Below, in pieces: positions 1-6,107 of a stretch of DNA of 6,765 nucleotides. The DNA comes from Clostridia bacterium (GTDB lineage: Bacteria; Bacillota_A; Clostridia; Christensenellales; UBA1242). Position numbers and translations under genes: made by a program. Every line of letters begins with the position of its first letter. Position 1 is the stretch's first letter. The notes under the pieces are model-generated. The model saw nothing but the letters and a program-made list of their open reading frames with translations, ran no database searches and was not told the DNA's origin. Location: contig JAFVZD010000010.1 of assembly GCA_017508345.1 (NCBI GenBank), forward strand, positions 1-6,765. The letters run 5' to 3'.

Positions 1-3000
1 CTATATTGAATGTCAACTCGAGTGTATCCTCGATGGTAACCTTTTGGTCTGCCACTGGGTCATTACCATTAATCTTAGCGGTAATGGTGTAGTGGCTATC
101 AGCATCATTTGTAATAGCAAAATTGTATTTGATAGTCTCTACACTTACTGTGAATGTAATGTCCTCACTAACATTCTTGAGGATACTATTAGTGAATTCA
201 AAGCCTTGGGTATTGGTAACAGCCAATGCACCATTCTCAGCGAATTGGTAACCTGCCTTTGGTGTAGCGATTACACGCAACTCGTCAGTAATGATAACTT
301 TGCCATCAAAGTCCTGAGGTACTGCGGTAAAGTCTGCGTCACCAGCATGTTTTATCTCTACTGTAATGTCACAATTCTCTACTGTAGGAATAGTGATGTT
401 GTATTTTACTGCTTCCCAACGAGCGATCAGTGTAGTAACAGTATTGTCTTGGAATGTGAATGTATTGGCATCTTTGTCAGTAACATCATCACCGGTAGCG
501 ATAATGTCAGCCACTACTACTCCGTCCTTGTCAAACACTAATGTGTCACCATTATAGTAACCCAAGAATGTGTAACCTGTGCGTGTAGGAATCATAGCAG
601 CATCTAGGTTAGTGAGCAAATCGCCCATTGCATATGTGAGTTTACCTGTGTTTTCCTCACCATTAGCCTTGTCTAGAGTGATATCGTATGTCTGTATCCA
701 TTGTGCGTATAGAGTGGTTGCTTCACCAATATTCCATACTCTGTAACCAGTTCCGTCAGCATTGTAATAACGGTCACCAGCAGTAGCCTGTGTAAAGTAA
801 CCATCAAATCTGTAACCAGTTTTAGTTGGCACGGTCACTGCGTCTAGTTGTGCATTTAGGTAAGCATCAATTGTAGTAGATGTACCCTCTACATCCTGCA
901 TAGTACCACCAGTAAAGTCTAGTGTTAGAGCGAATTTGTCACCCCATACAGCATATAGATTATTCTTGGACTTGTCTGCTATAACAGTATATTTTGCGTC
1001 ACCTGCACCATTTACCTCAGGATTTGAGTTTGTGGTCCAACCAATCAACTTGTAGTTATCTTTTTTGACATCGTCAGCGGTAGGTAGAGTGATAACAACA
1101 CCTACTGACTCAATGTAAGTCTTAACGATCTCGGCACCATTGTATAGTGTCACTAGATATACATTGTTGTTTGTAGTATTCATAAATACTTTGTTGGCGT
1201 CATCAGTGATATCAGCCTTGTTTGCGTAATCATAGTTTAGTCTGAATGCGTGGTCGCAGAAGTAGTATTTTGCATCAGCCTTTAGTGCGGTAAATGCGTT
1301 TGCACCCAAACTAACTACTACTGTAGTGTTGTCGTCCTCAGTGGTAATCATATTAGGTTGAGTGAATGTCACCTCGGCTAGGTTAGCATTATTGTAGAAT
1401 GCCTTTTGTCCAATAGTAACAACAGCAGTAGGGATATCAATGCTAGTCAAACCTGTACCTTGGAATGCTTGGTCATCAATGGTGGTTAGGCTCCTAGGTA
1501 GATTGATAGATGTCAGGCTAGATACTAGGTAGAATGCACGCTTGCCAATAGTAGTTACCTTGCTATTATCAGCAAAGTTGATTGCCTTAATCTTAGCAGA
1601 TGCATTGCTACTATTTGAGTTGAATAAATCTGCTGGTATAGTAGTAACATCAGCACCAAAGTTAACCACTACACCCTCACCAGCAGAACCAGCATTGTCA
1701 AATATGCATGGTGCTTGCTCCTCTACTGCAACATTAATAGAATTGTAGTTTAATTCTGCTAGTGCAGTACAATCAGCGAATGCATACAAGCCAATAGATG
1801 TAAGTGAAGCAGGTAATGATACTGTAGTTAGTCCAGTACAACCAGCGAATGCGGACTCACCAATTGATGTAACACCCTCGGCTATTGTCACAGTCTTTAG
1901 TGCGATATTGCCTTTGTATTGTTCAACAGCAACATTGGATGTAATAGTAAGTGTAGTTAGGTTATTAGCATTAACGAATGCGTTAGGTGCAATAGCGGTA
2001 CAATTCTCATCCTTTTGGAATTCGGTAGAATTGGATGTAATGTAGATTAATTTATCATTCTTGCTATCTTTAATCTGATACAGAGCAGTGTACTTTGATT
2101 CTACTGTCACTACCGCAAATGCAGCGTTACCAGTAATAGCATTTAATGCAGTACAGCCTGCGAATACATCATCATTGATAGCAGTACAATCTGCGTGTAG
2201 TGTCAATGCAGCAATGCTACTAGGTAGGCTAACAAGAGTAGCCAATTTACCACTATTCAACTTGTATAGAGCGAATAGTGTGTCCTCAGCTGCACCGGTT
2301 ACTCCTGCTACTGCATAGCTTGGGTTGATCTCAGCATCGCCAGAACCAATCTTGGCACCTATTGAGAATACTACATTTGCATTGTCTGCGAATGCGTATG
2401 CACCAATCTCACTAACTGTAGCTGGGATGGTGATAGCCTGCAATTTGGAATTGCGGAAAGCACCAGCACCGATATTAGTAATCTGAGTAGGCTGAGCCTC
2501 TGTGCTAATGAATGTAATCTTTTTGATTGCAGTCATATTGCTAAATGTGTAGTCTGGAATGTTTTTTACACTTTGAGAAATGTTGATGTTTACACCACCA
2601 GCTACACCAGAATTATTGAATAATCCTGTGCCAGGCTGGAAAGCCACAGAGTTGTTGGCATTATAGTATACATCGGTAATACCAGCACACTCAGCGAATG
2701 CACCCTTGGATATAGTAGTGATGGTATTAGGTATAGTGATTACCTGTAATTCATCACAATCATAGAATGCATAAGAACCAATGTTGGTTATTTGGTTGTT
2801 AGCAGAGAATGACACCTGGGTAATCATTCCCTTGGATGGGTAGAATACACCATTTTGGTTGTTGGTATAACTATCGTACATCTCGGTAATAGTATAGTCT
2901 ACACCATTCTTTGAGAAATGGCTAGGTACAACTAATGCACCTTTTTTTGCCATTGTAACTTTGTACAATTTAGCAGTTTTGTTTTCTGCATCGGTAATTG

Positions 3001-3199
3001 ACCAAGAGAATTGGTGACCATCTGCATCCGTAGTGGTCTCATTACCATAAGTGTATGTGTAGTTAGGTTCCTCACCCTCTGCACTAACACCAGTAGTATT
3101 GTGCCTCAACAACAAGGTACCGCTAACTGCAAACAATACAAAAGCTACAAACATTATGGACAATAAAAATCTGTTTTTTGTCTGTATGTATGTTTTCAT
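1..3199 (-). CDS. Secreted BspA-type leucine-rich-repeat surface protein with InlB-type repeats (C-terminus beyond window)
   Basis: The frame is open from the ATG at 3197-3199 to the left edge: 1066 complete codons with no stop seen, so the gene is partial. The start is set by AAGGAG at 3209-3214, nine bases upstream. Residues 1-40 form a signal peptide: basic start (MKTYIQTKNR), hydrophobic core at about 11-31, likely cleavage after VSA (38-40). Residues about 126-636 carry roughly 14 LRR_5/BspA-like units with the signature IGxxAFxxC (IGSYAFYDC, IGESAFAGC, IGLYAFADC, IGKRAF, IGQKAF) alternating with 'L..I.IP..+..I'. Three InlB B-type repeats (ending YAVW, YAQW, IARW) and two divergent repeats follow. 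Such proteins are known as surface adhesins or matrix-binding proteins; the ligand here cannot be told. No cell-wall anchor (LPXTG, SLH, choline-binding) is visible, but the end is missing. It could also be a purely secreted protein. Confidence 0.93.
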   Translation of the reverse strand, partial: MKTYIQTKNRFLLSIMFVAFVLFAVSGTLLLRHNTTGVSAEGEEPNYTYTYGNETTTDADGHQFSWSITDAENKTAKLYKVTMAKKGALVVPSHFSKNGVDYTITEMYDSYTNNQNGVFYPSKGMITQVSFSANNQITNIGSYAFYDCDELQVITIPNTITTISKGAFAECAGITDVYYNANNSVAFQPGTGLFNNSGVAGGVNINISQSVKNIPDYTFSNMTAIKKITFISTEAQPTQITNIGAGAFRNSKLQAITIPATVSEIGAYAFADNANVVFSIGAKIGSGDAEINPSYAVAGVTGAAEDTLFALYKLNSGKLATLVSLPSSIAALTLHADCTAINDDVFAGCTALNAITGNAAFAVVTVESKYTALYQIKDSKNDKLIYITSNSTEFQKDENCTAIAPNAFVNANNLTTLTITSNVAVEQYKGNIALKTVTIAEGVTSIGESAFAGCTGLTTVSLPASLTSIGLYAFADCTALAELNYNSINVAVEEQAPCIFDNAGSAGEGVVVNFGADVTTIPADLFNSNSSNASAKIKAINFADNSKVTTIGKRAFYLVSSLTSINLPRSLTTIDDQAFQGTGLTSIDIPTAVVTIGQKAFYNNANLAEVTFTQPNMITTEDDNTTVVVSLGANAFTALKADAKYYFCDHAFRLNYDYANKADITDDANKVFMNTTNNNVYLVTLYNGAEIVKTYIESVGVVITLPTADDVKKDNYKLIGWTTNSNPEVNGAGDAKYTVIADKSKNNLYAVWGDKFALTLDFTGGTMQDVEGTSTTIDAYLNAQLDAVTVPTKTGYRFDGYFTQATAGDRYYNADGTGYRVWNIGEATTLYAQWIQTYDITLDKANGEENTGKLTYAMGDLLTNLDAAMIPTRTGYTFLGYYNGDTLVFDKDGVVVADIIATGDDVTDKDANTFTFQDNTVTTLIARWEAVKYNITIPTVENCDITVEIKHAGDADFTAVPQDFDGKVIITDELRVIATPKAGYQFAENGALAVTNTQGFEFTNSILKNVSEDITFTVSVETIKYNFAITNDADSHYTITAKINGNDPVADQKVTIEDTLELTFNI
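2..403 (-). repeat. Two tandem divergent InlB-like beta repeats (second cut by window edge)
   Basis: Residues about 933-1066 contain two aligned units. Unit A (about 128-403) begins KYNITIPTVENCDITVEI and has KVIITDELRVIATPKAGYQF. Unit B (2-127) begins KYNFAITNDADSHYTITAKI and has QKVTIEDTLELTFNI at the window edge. The 'V.I.D.L.+.....AGY.F' centre resembles the divergent InlB B-repeat domain (Flg_new_2-like); that family assignment is inference. The repetition itself is visible in the translation. More copies may lie beyond the left edge. Confidence 0.62.
416..688 (-). repeat. InlB B-type repeat 3
   Basis: Residues about 838-928 begin YDITLDKANGEENTGKLTY, continue with MIPTRTGYTFLGYYNGDTL and end TTLIARW. 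It matches repeat 2 block for block but has a longer acidic insert (DDVTDKDANTFTF) before the last strand. The closing Tyr of the LYA.W block is replaced by Ile. Confidence 0.84.
698..934 (-). repeat. InlB B-type repeat 2
   Basis: Residues about 756-834 begin FALTLDFTGGTM, continue with VTVPTKTGYRFDGYF and end TTLYAQW. This is the most canonical of the three copies: the P-TKTGYRFDGYF and LYAQW blocks are the family hallmark. An extra Asp/Tyr/Gly-rich loop (DRYYNADGTGYRVW) sits between the two blocks. Confidence 0.87.
944..1165 (-). repeat. InlB B-type (Listeria-Bacteroides) repeat 1
   Basis: Residues about 679-752 read YLVTLYNGAEIVKTY, then VVITLPTADDVKKDNYKLIGW, and end in NNLYAVW. This matches the Flg_new / InlB B-repeat pattern: a beta-strand with 'G', a 'LP.....+.Y.F.GW' centre and a closing 'LYA.W'. 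It directly follows the leucine-rich array and a short linker, the usual order in BspA/InlB-like proteins of gut Bacillota. It is somewhat divergent in its first strand. Confidence 0.78.
1292..2825 (-). repeat. BspA-like / LRR_5 leucine-rich repeat region (about 14 units)
   Basis: This is protein-level repetition over residues about 126-636 of the surface protein. Each unit of about 22-45 residues contains I-G/x-x-x-A-F followed by a Cys/Asn position and then a beta-strand such as LTTVSLPASL or LTSINLPRSL. Units I could pick out include IGSYAF, ISKGAF, IPDYTF, IGAGAF, IGAYAF, INDDVF, IAPNAF, IGESAF, IGLYAF, IPADLF, IGKRAF, IDDQAF, IGQKAF and LGANAF. Several units have inserted loops, for example around IFDNAGSAGEG. 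The DNA copies have diverged; only short words such as GCATTC (encoding AF) recur, so this is an old array, not a recent tandem expansion. Confidence 0.88.
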
Positions 3200-3276
3200 A
3201 CGATAATACTCCTTTTTGGGATTTTGTTTTTATTATATATAGAAGTACACACTAGTAAGCTTATTCATAAGTTTTT
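3200..3276 (-). promoter_or_regulatory. Leader of the surface-protein gene with a candidate -10 box
   Basis: This 77-base gap separates the 592-residue gene from the surface-protein gene. On the minus strand it holds a perfect TATAAT at 3232-3237, within a TATATATAAT run, and AAGGAG at 3209-3214. Nothing close to TTGACA lies 15-19 bases upstream of the -10, so the promoter is incomplete or depends on an activator. The only hairpin is CTTAT-GA-ATAAG just after the upstream stop codon, with no GC-rich stem and no following T run. I therefore see no real terminator, and read-through from the upstream operon is possible. Confidence 0.42.
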
Positions 3277-5055
3277 TTATAGTGACCTAGTGGTAGGTGC
3301 ACTAATATCTTGGGTCTCGTCTTTGGTTGAAGATTTTTTGGCAATCTTGGAACTAACTGCTTTTGCAACAGACTTAGACTTGTCCAATACCTTATTCATA
3401 ATAGCATCTACAAAAGGGATTTCTTCTTCGTGACGGCGAACATCCTCTAGAGTTTTTTGAGAACGGGCATTAAAGTCTTGCACCATATTAGCGATATCTT
3501 GGTTAGTCATAGCACTATCCACAATCTCGGCGACTCTATTTCTCTCTTGTGCACGCTTGATATCACGCTCTAGCATTTTCGTCCTAACGAATGGGACAAA
3601 CTTGGTAGCTGTCAAGGCAACAGCAGTCACTGTACCAGCTACTGTAGCAGCTACTGCACCAATCTTGGACATAGTGTCTGTAATCTCGGCTGAGTGTGAT
3701 GTAGCCACATCTATAAAAGCATTGGCAGCATCACTCAGTGTCATGTGATTGTCCTGCTCATCTATTGGAGCATCTACTACTGATGATGAAAAGTAACGCA
3801 TCTCTGGCACTGTTTGAGCACAAACATCTGTCATAACACTTAGGTCATTCTCAGGAGCATTTGCGCCAGCTAGGTCTATACCATTTGCTCTATTCTGTGC
3901 ATCCAAAATGTCTTGGTTGGATACTGACTCTGCATAGTAGTCATCTACCTTAAAATTGGTGACATTAGGTTGGTCTGCTGGTGTTGTAGCAGCATCTGCA
4001 TAGTCTTGAGCTGGTGGAGTCTGACCATTATCGGCACCATCTACTACTGGTGCATCATCTTTGGAATCAACATTGGTCTCAGGCAAATCAATACCCAGTA
4101 CCTCGTCATATCTATCACCAAATTGGTAGTATGCATTGATAATCAAGTCGTGTACAAATTGGTCAACTGCTTCGTTTGAATTTTCGCTAGTAGCCTGCAA
4201 TACATCCAAATGCTTCACTAGACTAGCATCTGTACCTGCTAAAAGATCAATAGCATCTACATCCATTATGTCATTCGCGTATTGTGTCTCATAACAAGTT
4301 ACACCTACTTTGCCACCCTCAGGCACATCCTGGAATAATTCATTAGCGTTTTCTATCGCAATCTGGTATTCTCTCTCTACAATATCAGTCTCAGACCTAA
4401 TATTCTTAGCAAGAATGATATTATTTCTCAATTCTAACTGCTCCGGTGTGAGCTCACTCGCATTGATAGCGTACTCTAATGGGCGGTCACCATAGTTATT
4501 TACAAAATCCAATAATGCGGCAGAATCTGGCTGGCCATCAGGGTTAACAAAACCGTGCTCTGTTGCTATCTCATCTAGCTGCATTTGTTTGCGTTGCTCA
4601 TAACCGATTAGACCAAAACGCTCTACACCATTAGCATATTGCTCTCGTGTTACATCGTATGTGGTAGCATTGGCTGTAGCCATCTGGTACCAAGCCTCTA
4701 GTGAATCAAATTTTGGCTTACCATTTGCCTCCAAATCAGCATTAATCTCTGCAAGTTTCTCTGCCTTGACTGCATCAATTACTGAGGACTCTAATTTGCC
4801 AAAGTCATCTGTCCAACCTTTACCAGAAAAATATCCATTGAGATATGTACTAGCATCCTCGGGTGAATCAAAGCCATAACTACTGAAGAAATCATCTACT
4901 GATTCCTGAAAAGCCTTTTCGTCCTCGCGTTTTTTCCAGCTATTGTATCCTGCTACACCACCGATAGCGGCAGCAGACGCCCCCAATAACCATGCAATTT
5001 TTTTGGCCGGGGTATTAGTAGCCTTTATAAATAAATTTTTGATTTTACTTGCCAT
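3277..5055 (-). CDS. Unrecognised 592-residue protein with two membrane segments and a large acidic central domain
   Basis: I do not recognise the family. The ATG at 5053-5055 has AGGAGG (5065-5070) nine bases upstream. Visible parts: a basic N-terminus (1-19); a hydrophobic Ala/Gly-rich segment (20-38); a mostly helical, acidic region (about 45-320); a Pro/Asp/Ala/Thr-rich linker (about 325-365) containing QTPPAQDYADAATTPADQP; a second acidic stretch (about 370-460); a second hydrophobic segment (about 465-490); and a charged, probably coiled tail (491-570, e.g. RDIKRAQERNRVAEIVDS) ending in a Lys/Ser-rich stretch. By charge, the likely topology is both ends inside and about 425 residues outside; there is no cleavable signal peptide. 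It has two Cys (254, 412) and no catalytic motif that I can see. It overlaps the upstream gene by 11 bases, so the two products probably act together. A scaffold, envelope or phage-derived structural role would all fit; none is shown. Confidence 0.9.
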   Translation of the reverse strand: MASKIKNLFIKATNTPAKKIAWLLGASAAAIGGVAGYNSWKKREDEKAFQESVDDFFSSYGFDSPEDASTYLNGYFSGKGWTDDFGKLESSVIDAVKAEKLAEINADLEANGKPKFDSLEAWYQMATANATTYDVTREQYANGVERFGLIGYEQRKQMQLDEIATEHGFVNPDGQPDSAALLDFVNNYGDRPLEYAINASELTPEQLELRNNIILAKNIRSETDIVEREYQIAIENANELFQDVPEGGKVGVTCYETQYANDIMDVDAIDLLAGTDASLVKHLDVLQATSENSNEAVDQFVHDLIINAYYQFGDRYDEVLGIDLPETNVDSKDDAPVVDGADNGQTPPAQDYADAATTPADQPNVTNFKVDDYYAESVSNQDILDAQNRANGIDLAGANAPENDLSVMTDVCAQTVPEMRYFSSSVVDAPIDEQDNHMTLSDAANAFIDVATSHSAEITDTMSKIGAVAATVAGTVTAVALTATKFVPFVRTKMLERDIKRAQERNRVAEIVDSAMTNQDIANMVQDFNARSQKTLEDVRRHEEEIPFVDAIMNKVLDKSKSVAKAVSSKIAKKSSTKDETQDISAPTTRSL

Positions 5056-5740
5056 AAGTAGGAGCCTCCTGAATTGTATTGTCTCTATCTAGAGTGTTGG
5101 TGTTGACACTACTCATTGAGTGTATAGCCTGTGTCTGACGGCCACGAATCTGTTCATTAGCCTTAATCATCGCCGTAATGTCCACAGACTTGGTCACCAA
5201 GTATTGAGTGAATGCTGTATAAGTATCAAACGCATCTCCTTTCATTTCACTCAATTGCTCAAAGTTATCTACCTTGTAGCGCTTAGCGATATCTGCCCTA
5301 ACAATACCACACACATCCTGGAATATATCTACACCTTGGAACAAATTGTAGTAATCACTAACGGCGGTAGGCATATTATCTCCCAACATATGGTACATAA
5401 AATTCTTGTTAGCAATCTTGAGTACAGTATTGTCACTGAAGTGCCACTTGAATTTGCGTGCTAGTGCAGATGCAAGCTCTGGAGCAAACTCTCCCTCATA
5501 CAAGTCATATGTAGCGCCAGACTTGGCACATTGTTGATAAGCAACATCTACAGCCCTAGTCGCAGCCTGCATACGCCTCATACGGTCATCGCGCTCAAAG
5601 TCCTGTAGTTTGCGTACATCCTCGTGTGTGGTCACCCTACGGATAGCACCACTCACAGCGGACTTGGTCCCACGAGATGCCTTGGTGATAACAGAACCGA
5701 TCTTGTCTCTAACCTTATCTCCAGTTGATTTTTTGTCCAT
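5045..5740 (-). CDS. Unrecognised 231-residue cytoplasmic protein, first gene of the two-gene operon
   Basis: I do not recognise the family. I start it at the ATG at 5738-5740 (MDKKSTGDKV) because CAAGGAG (5751-5757) sits ten bases upstream. The alternative ATG 75 bases further up (5815) lies upstream of the -35 of the promoter. There is no signal peptide or membrane segment. Residues 1-60 are strongly basic and look amphipathic (DKVRDKIGSVITKASRGTKS, then RRVTTHEDVRKLQDFERDDR). Residues about 60-195 look like a mixed helical domain with aromatic clusters (KFKWHF, NKNFMYHML, DYYNLF, FDTYTAFTQY). The last 35 residues are polar and probably disordered. Cys 71 and Cys 144 are the only cysteines. 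The stop codon lies inside the start of the 592-residue gene, which suggests coupled translation and a partner role, perhaps docking at the membrane through the basic N-terminus (inference). Confidence 0.9.
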   Translation of the reverse strand: MDKKSTGDKVRDKIGSVITKASRGTKSAVSGAIRRVTTHEDVRKLQDFERDDRMRRMQAATRAVDVAYQQCAKSGATYDLYEGEFAPELASALARKFKWHFSDNTVLKIANKNFMYHMLGDNMPTAVSDYYNLFQGVDIFQDVCGIVRADIAKRYKVDNFEQLSEMKGDAFDTYTAFTQYLVTKSVDITAMIKANEQIRGRQTQAIHSMSSVNTNTLDRDNTIQEAPTYGK

Positions 5741-5750
5741 ATCTAATCCT

Positions 5751-5757
5751 CTCCTTG
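5751..5757 (-). promoter_or_regulatory. Ribosome binding site deciding the start of the 231-residue gene
   Basis: CAAGGAG on the minus strand, ten bases before the ATG at 5738-5740. It lies downstream of the -10 box, in a predicted leader of about 28 bases. It excludes the longer open frame, which begins at 5815. Confidence 0.8.
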
Positions 5758-5774
5758 TTATTTTTGAATACCTT

Positions 5775-5803
5775 ATTATATCATTTATGATATAGCTTGT
5801 CAA
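5775..5803 (-). promoter_or_regulatory. Consensus extended -10 sigma-A promoter of the two-gene operon
   Basis: On the minus strand TTGACA (5798-5803) is followed by exactly 17 bases and TATAAT (5775-5780). A TG one base before the -10 gives the extended form TGnTATAAT. Every position of both hexamers matches the sigma-70/sigma-A consensus. Transcription should begin near 5767-5769, leaving a leader of about 28 bases with the CAAGGAG ribosome site. Native promoters this close to perfect are often held down by a repressor, which fits the inverted repeats that overlap this one. Confidence 0.9.
5777..5794. promoter_or_regulatory. Inverted repeat across the promoter spacer and -10 (candidate operator)
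   Basis: TATATCAT and ATGATATA are perfect 8-base arms separated by two bases. The left arm covers most of the -10 box and the right arm lies in the spacer. A dimeric repressor bound here would block RNA polymerase. AT-rich dyads also arise by chance in such DNA, so the operator role is inference. Confidence 0.5.
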
Positions 5804-5812
5804 GATTTGACA
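5798..5812. promoter_or_regulatory. Inverted repeat on the -35 box (candidate operator)
   Basis: TGTCAA and TTGACA form perfect 6-base arms around a 3-base centre. One arm is the -35 hexamer itself. TGTCA/TGACA half-sites occur again about nine helical turns upstream (5884-5888 and 5911-5915), so one regulator could bind both places. Function is inferred. Confidence 0.45.
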
Positions 5813-5869
5813 CAAAAAAACTAATTGCTAAACTTTATCGCAAAATTGTACAAATAAATGTATATGAGA

Positions 5870-5898
5870 ATATTTTGAGAAAATGTCACTCAAAATAT
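5870..5898. repeat. Inverted repeat, 10-base arms
   Basis: ATATTTTGAG and CTCAAAATAT are perfect arms with a 9-base loop. The loop and right arm share bases with a second dyad, ATGTCACT (5883-5890) with AGTGACAT (5909-5916). The two could therefore not both form as hairpins in one RNA. There is no T-rich tail typical of a terminator. Confidence 0.6.
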
Positions 5899-6014
5899 AC
5901 AAAAATCTAGTGACATATACAACACAATTTGAGTGGAATAATGATTATTACCTCATACTCTATCATATTACTACATATCCCACAAATACATATACAACTA
6001 TTCGCAAAACCCCA

Positions 6015-6057
6015 AAATTACACAGTACTATGCACAGTGCATAGTACTGCAAAATTT
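6015..6057. repeat. Long palindrome with outer pairing arms
   Basis: The core is CAGTACTATGCAC (6023-6035), one base, then GTGCATAGTACTG (6037-6049): 13-base perfect arms. After a symmetric 3-base mismatch on each side, AAATT (6015-6019) pairs again with AATTT (6053-6057). It lies 12 bases past the terminator of the upstream unit. It could be a second terminator, a protein-binding site or the remains of a small repeat element. The T run after it is poor on both strands. Confidence 0.7.
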
Positions 6058-6061
6058 GTCT

Positions 6062-6094
6062 AAAAACAAACAAAAAACACAGCAAATGCTGTGT
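6062..6094 (-). terminator. Rho-independent terminator of the DegV / membrane-protein unit
   Basis: On the minus strand, 13 bases after the stop codon of the membrane-protein gene, ACACAGC pairs with GCTGTGT around an ATTT loop (6077-6094). A T run follows (TTTTTT, then GTTTGTTTTT). Stem, short loop and T tract are all in the expected order. It insulates the following operon, which has its own promoter. Confidence 0.9.
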
Positions 6095-6107
6095 CATAAA
6101 AATCCTA

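Larger units (their letters stand above)
5813..6061. other. AT-rich intergenic region with dyads, no gene
   Basis: About 250 bases between the promoter of the two-gene operon and the terminator of the upstream unit. Stop codons are dense in all frames and I see no start with a ribosome site. A short minus-strand open frame reaching in from the right overlaps the membrane-protein gene and the terminator and has no ribosome site. What stands out is a set of dyads at 5870-5916 and a long palindrome at 6023-6049. A weak possible minus-strand promoter, TTGTAT (5917-5922), 17 bases, TATATT (5894-5899), would start transcription inside the first dyad. The region could carry a small RNA or operators; neither is shown. 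Confidence 0.6.

Noticed and set aside
1292..2825. The repetitive gaatg/gcgaatgc words as a CRISPR or DNA repeat array
   Set aside because: They are irregularly spaced and simply encode the recurring AF residues of the leucine-rich repeats.
2942..2948. A run of seven A on the coding strand of the surface-protein gene, a possible slippage or phase-variation site
   Set aside because: Seven bases is short for reliable phase variation, the frame is intact through it, and it encodes an ordinary AKKG stretch.
3262..3276. A small hairpin (CTTAT-GA-ATAAG) after the 592-residue gene as a terminator
   Set aside because: The five-pair AT-rich stem with a two-base loop and no following T tract is too weak.
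44..3433. Several plus-strand open frames of 60-165 codons opposite the surface-protein gene and at its upstream edge
   Set aside because: They lie antisense to a single continuous minus-strand frame with clear domains, or run into the neighbouring minus-strand gene, and lack ribosome sites. Their compositions (Cys/Val/Ser-rich) are those of antisense shadows.
3557..5795. Plus-strand open frames of 61-114 codons opposite the two-gene operon
   Set aside because: All are antisense to well-supported genes and have no ribosome sites or recognisable protein features.
5741..5815. A longer start for the 231-residue gene, adding 25 residues (MCQILTSYII...)
   Set aside because: The added codons cover the -35, spacer and -10 of a perfect promoter, and the upstream ATG lies above the -35 with no ribosome site. 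The ATG at 5738-5740 has a good one.
5807..5834. A divergent plus-strand promoter using TTGACA at 5807-5812
   Set aside because: The best -10 at proper spacing is TAAACT (four of six) and no plus-strand gene follows.
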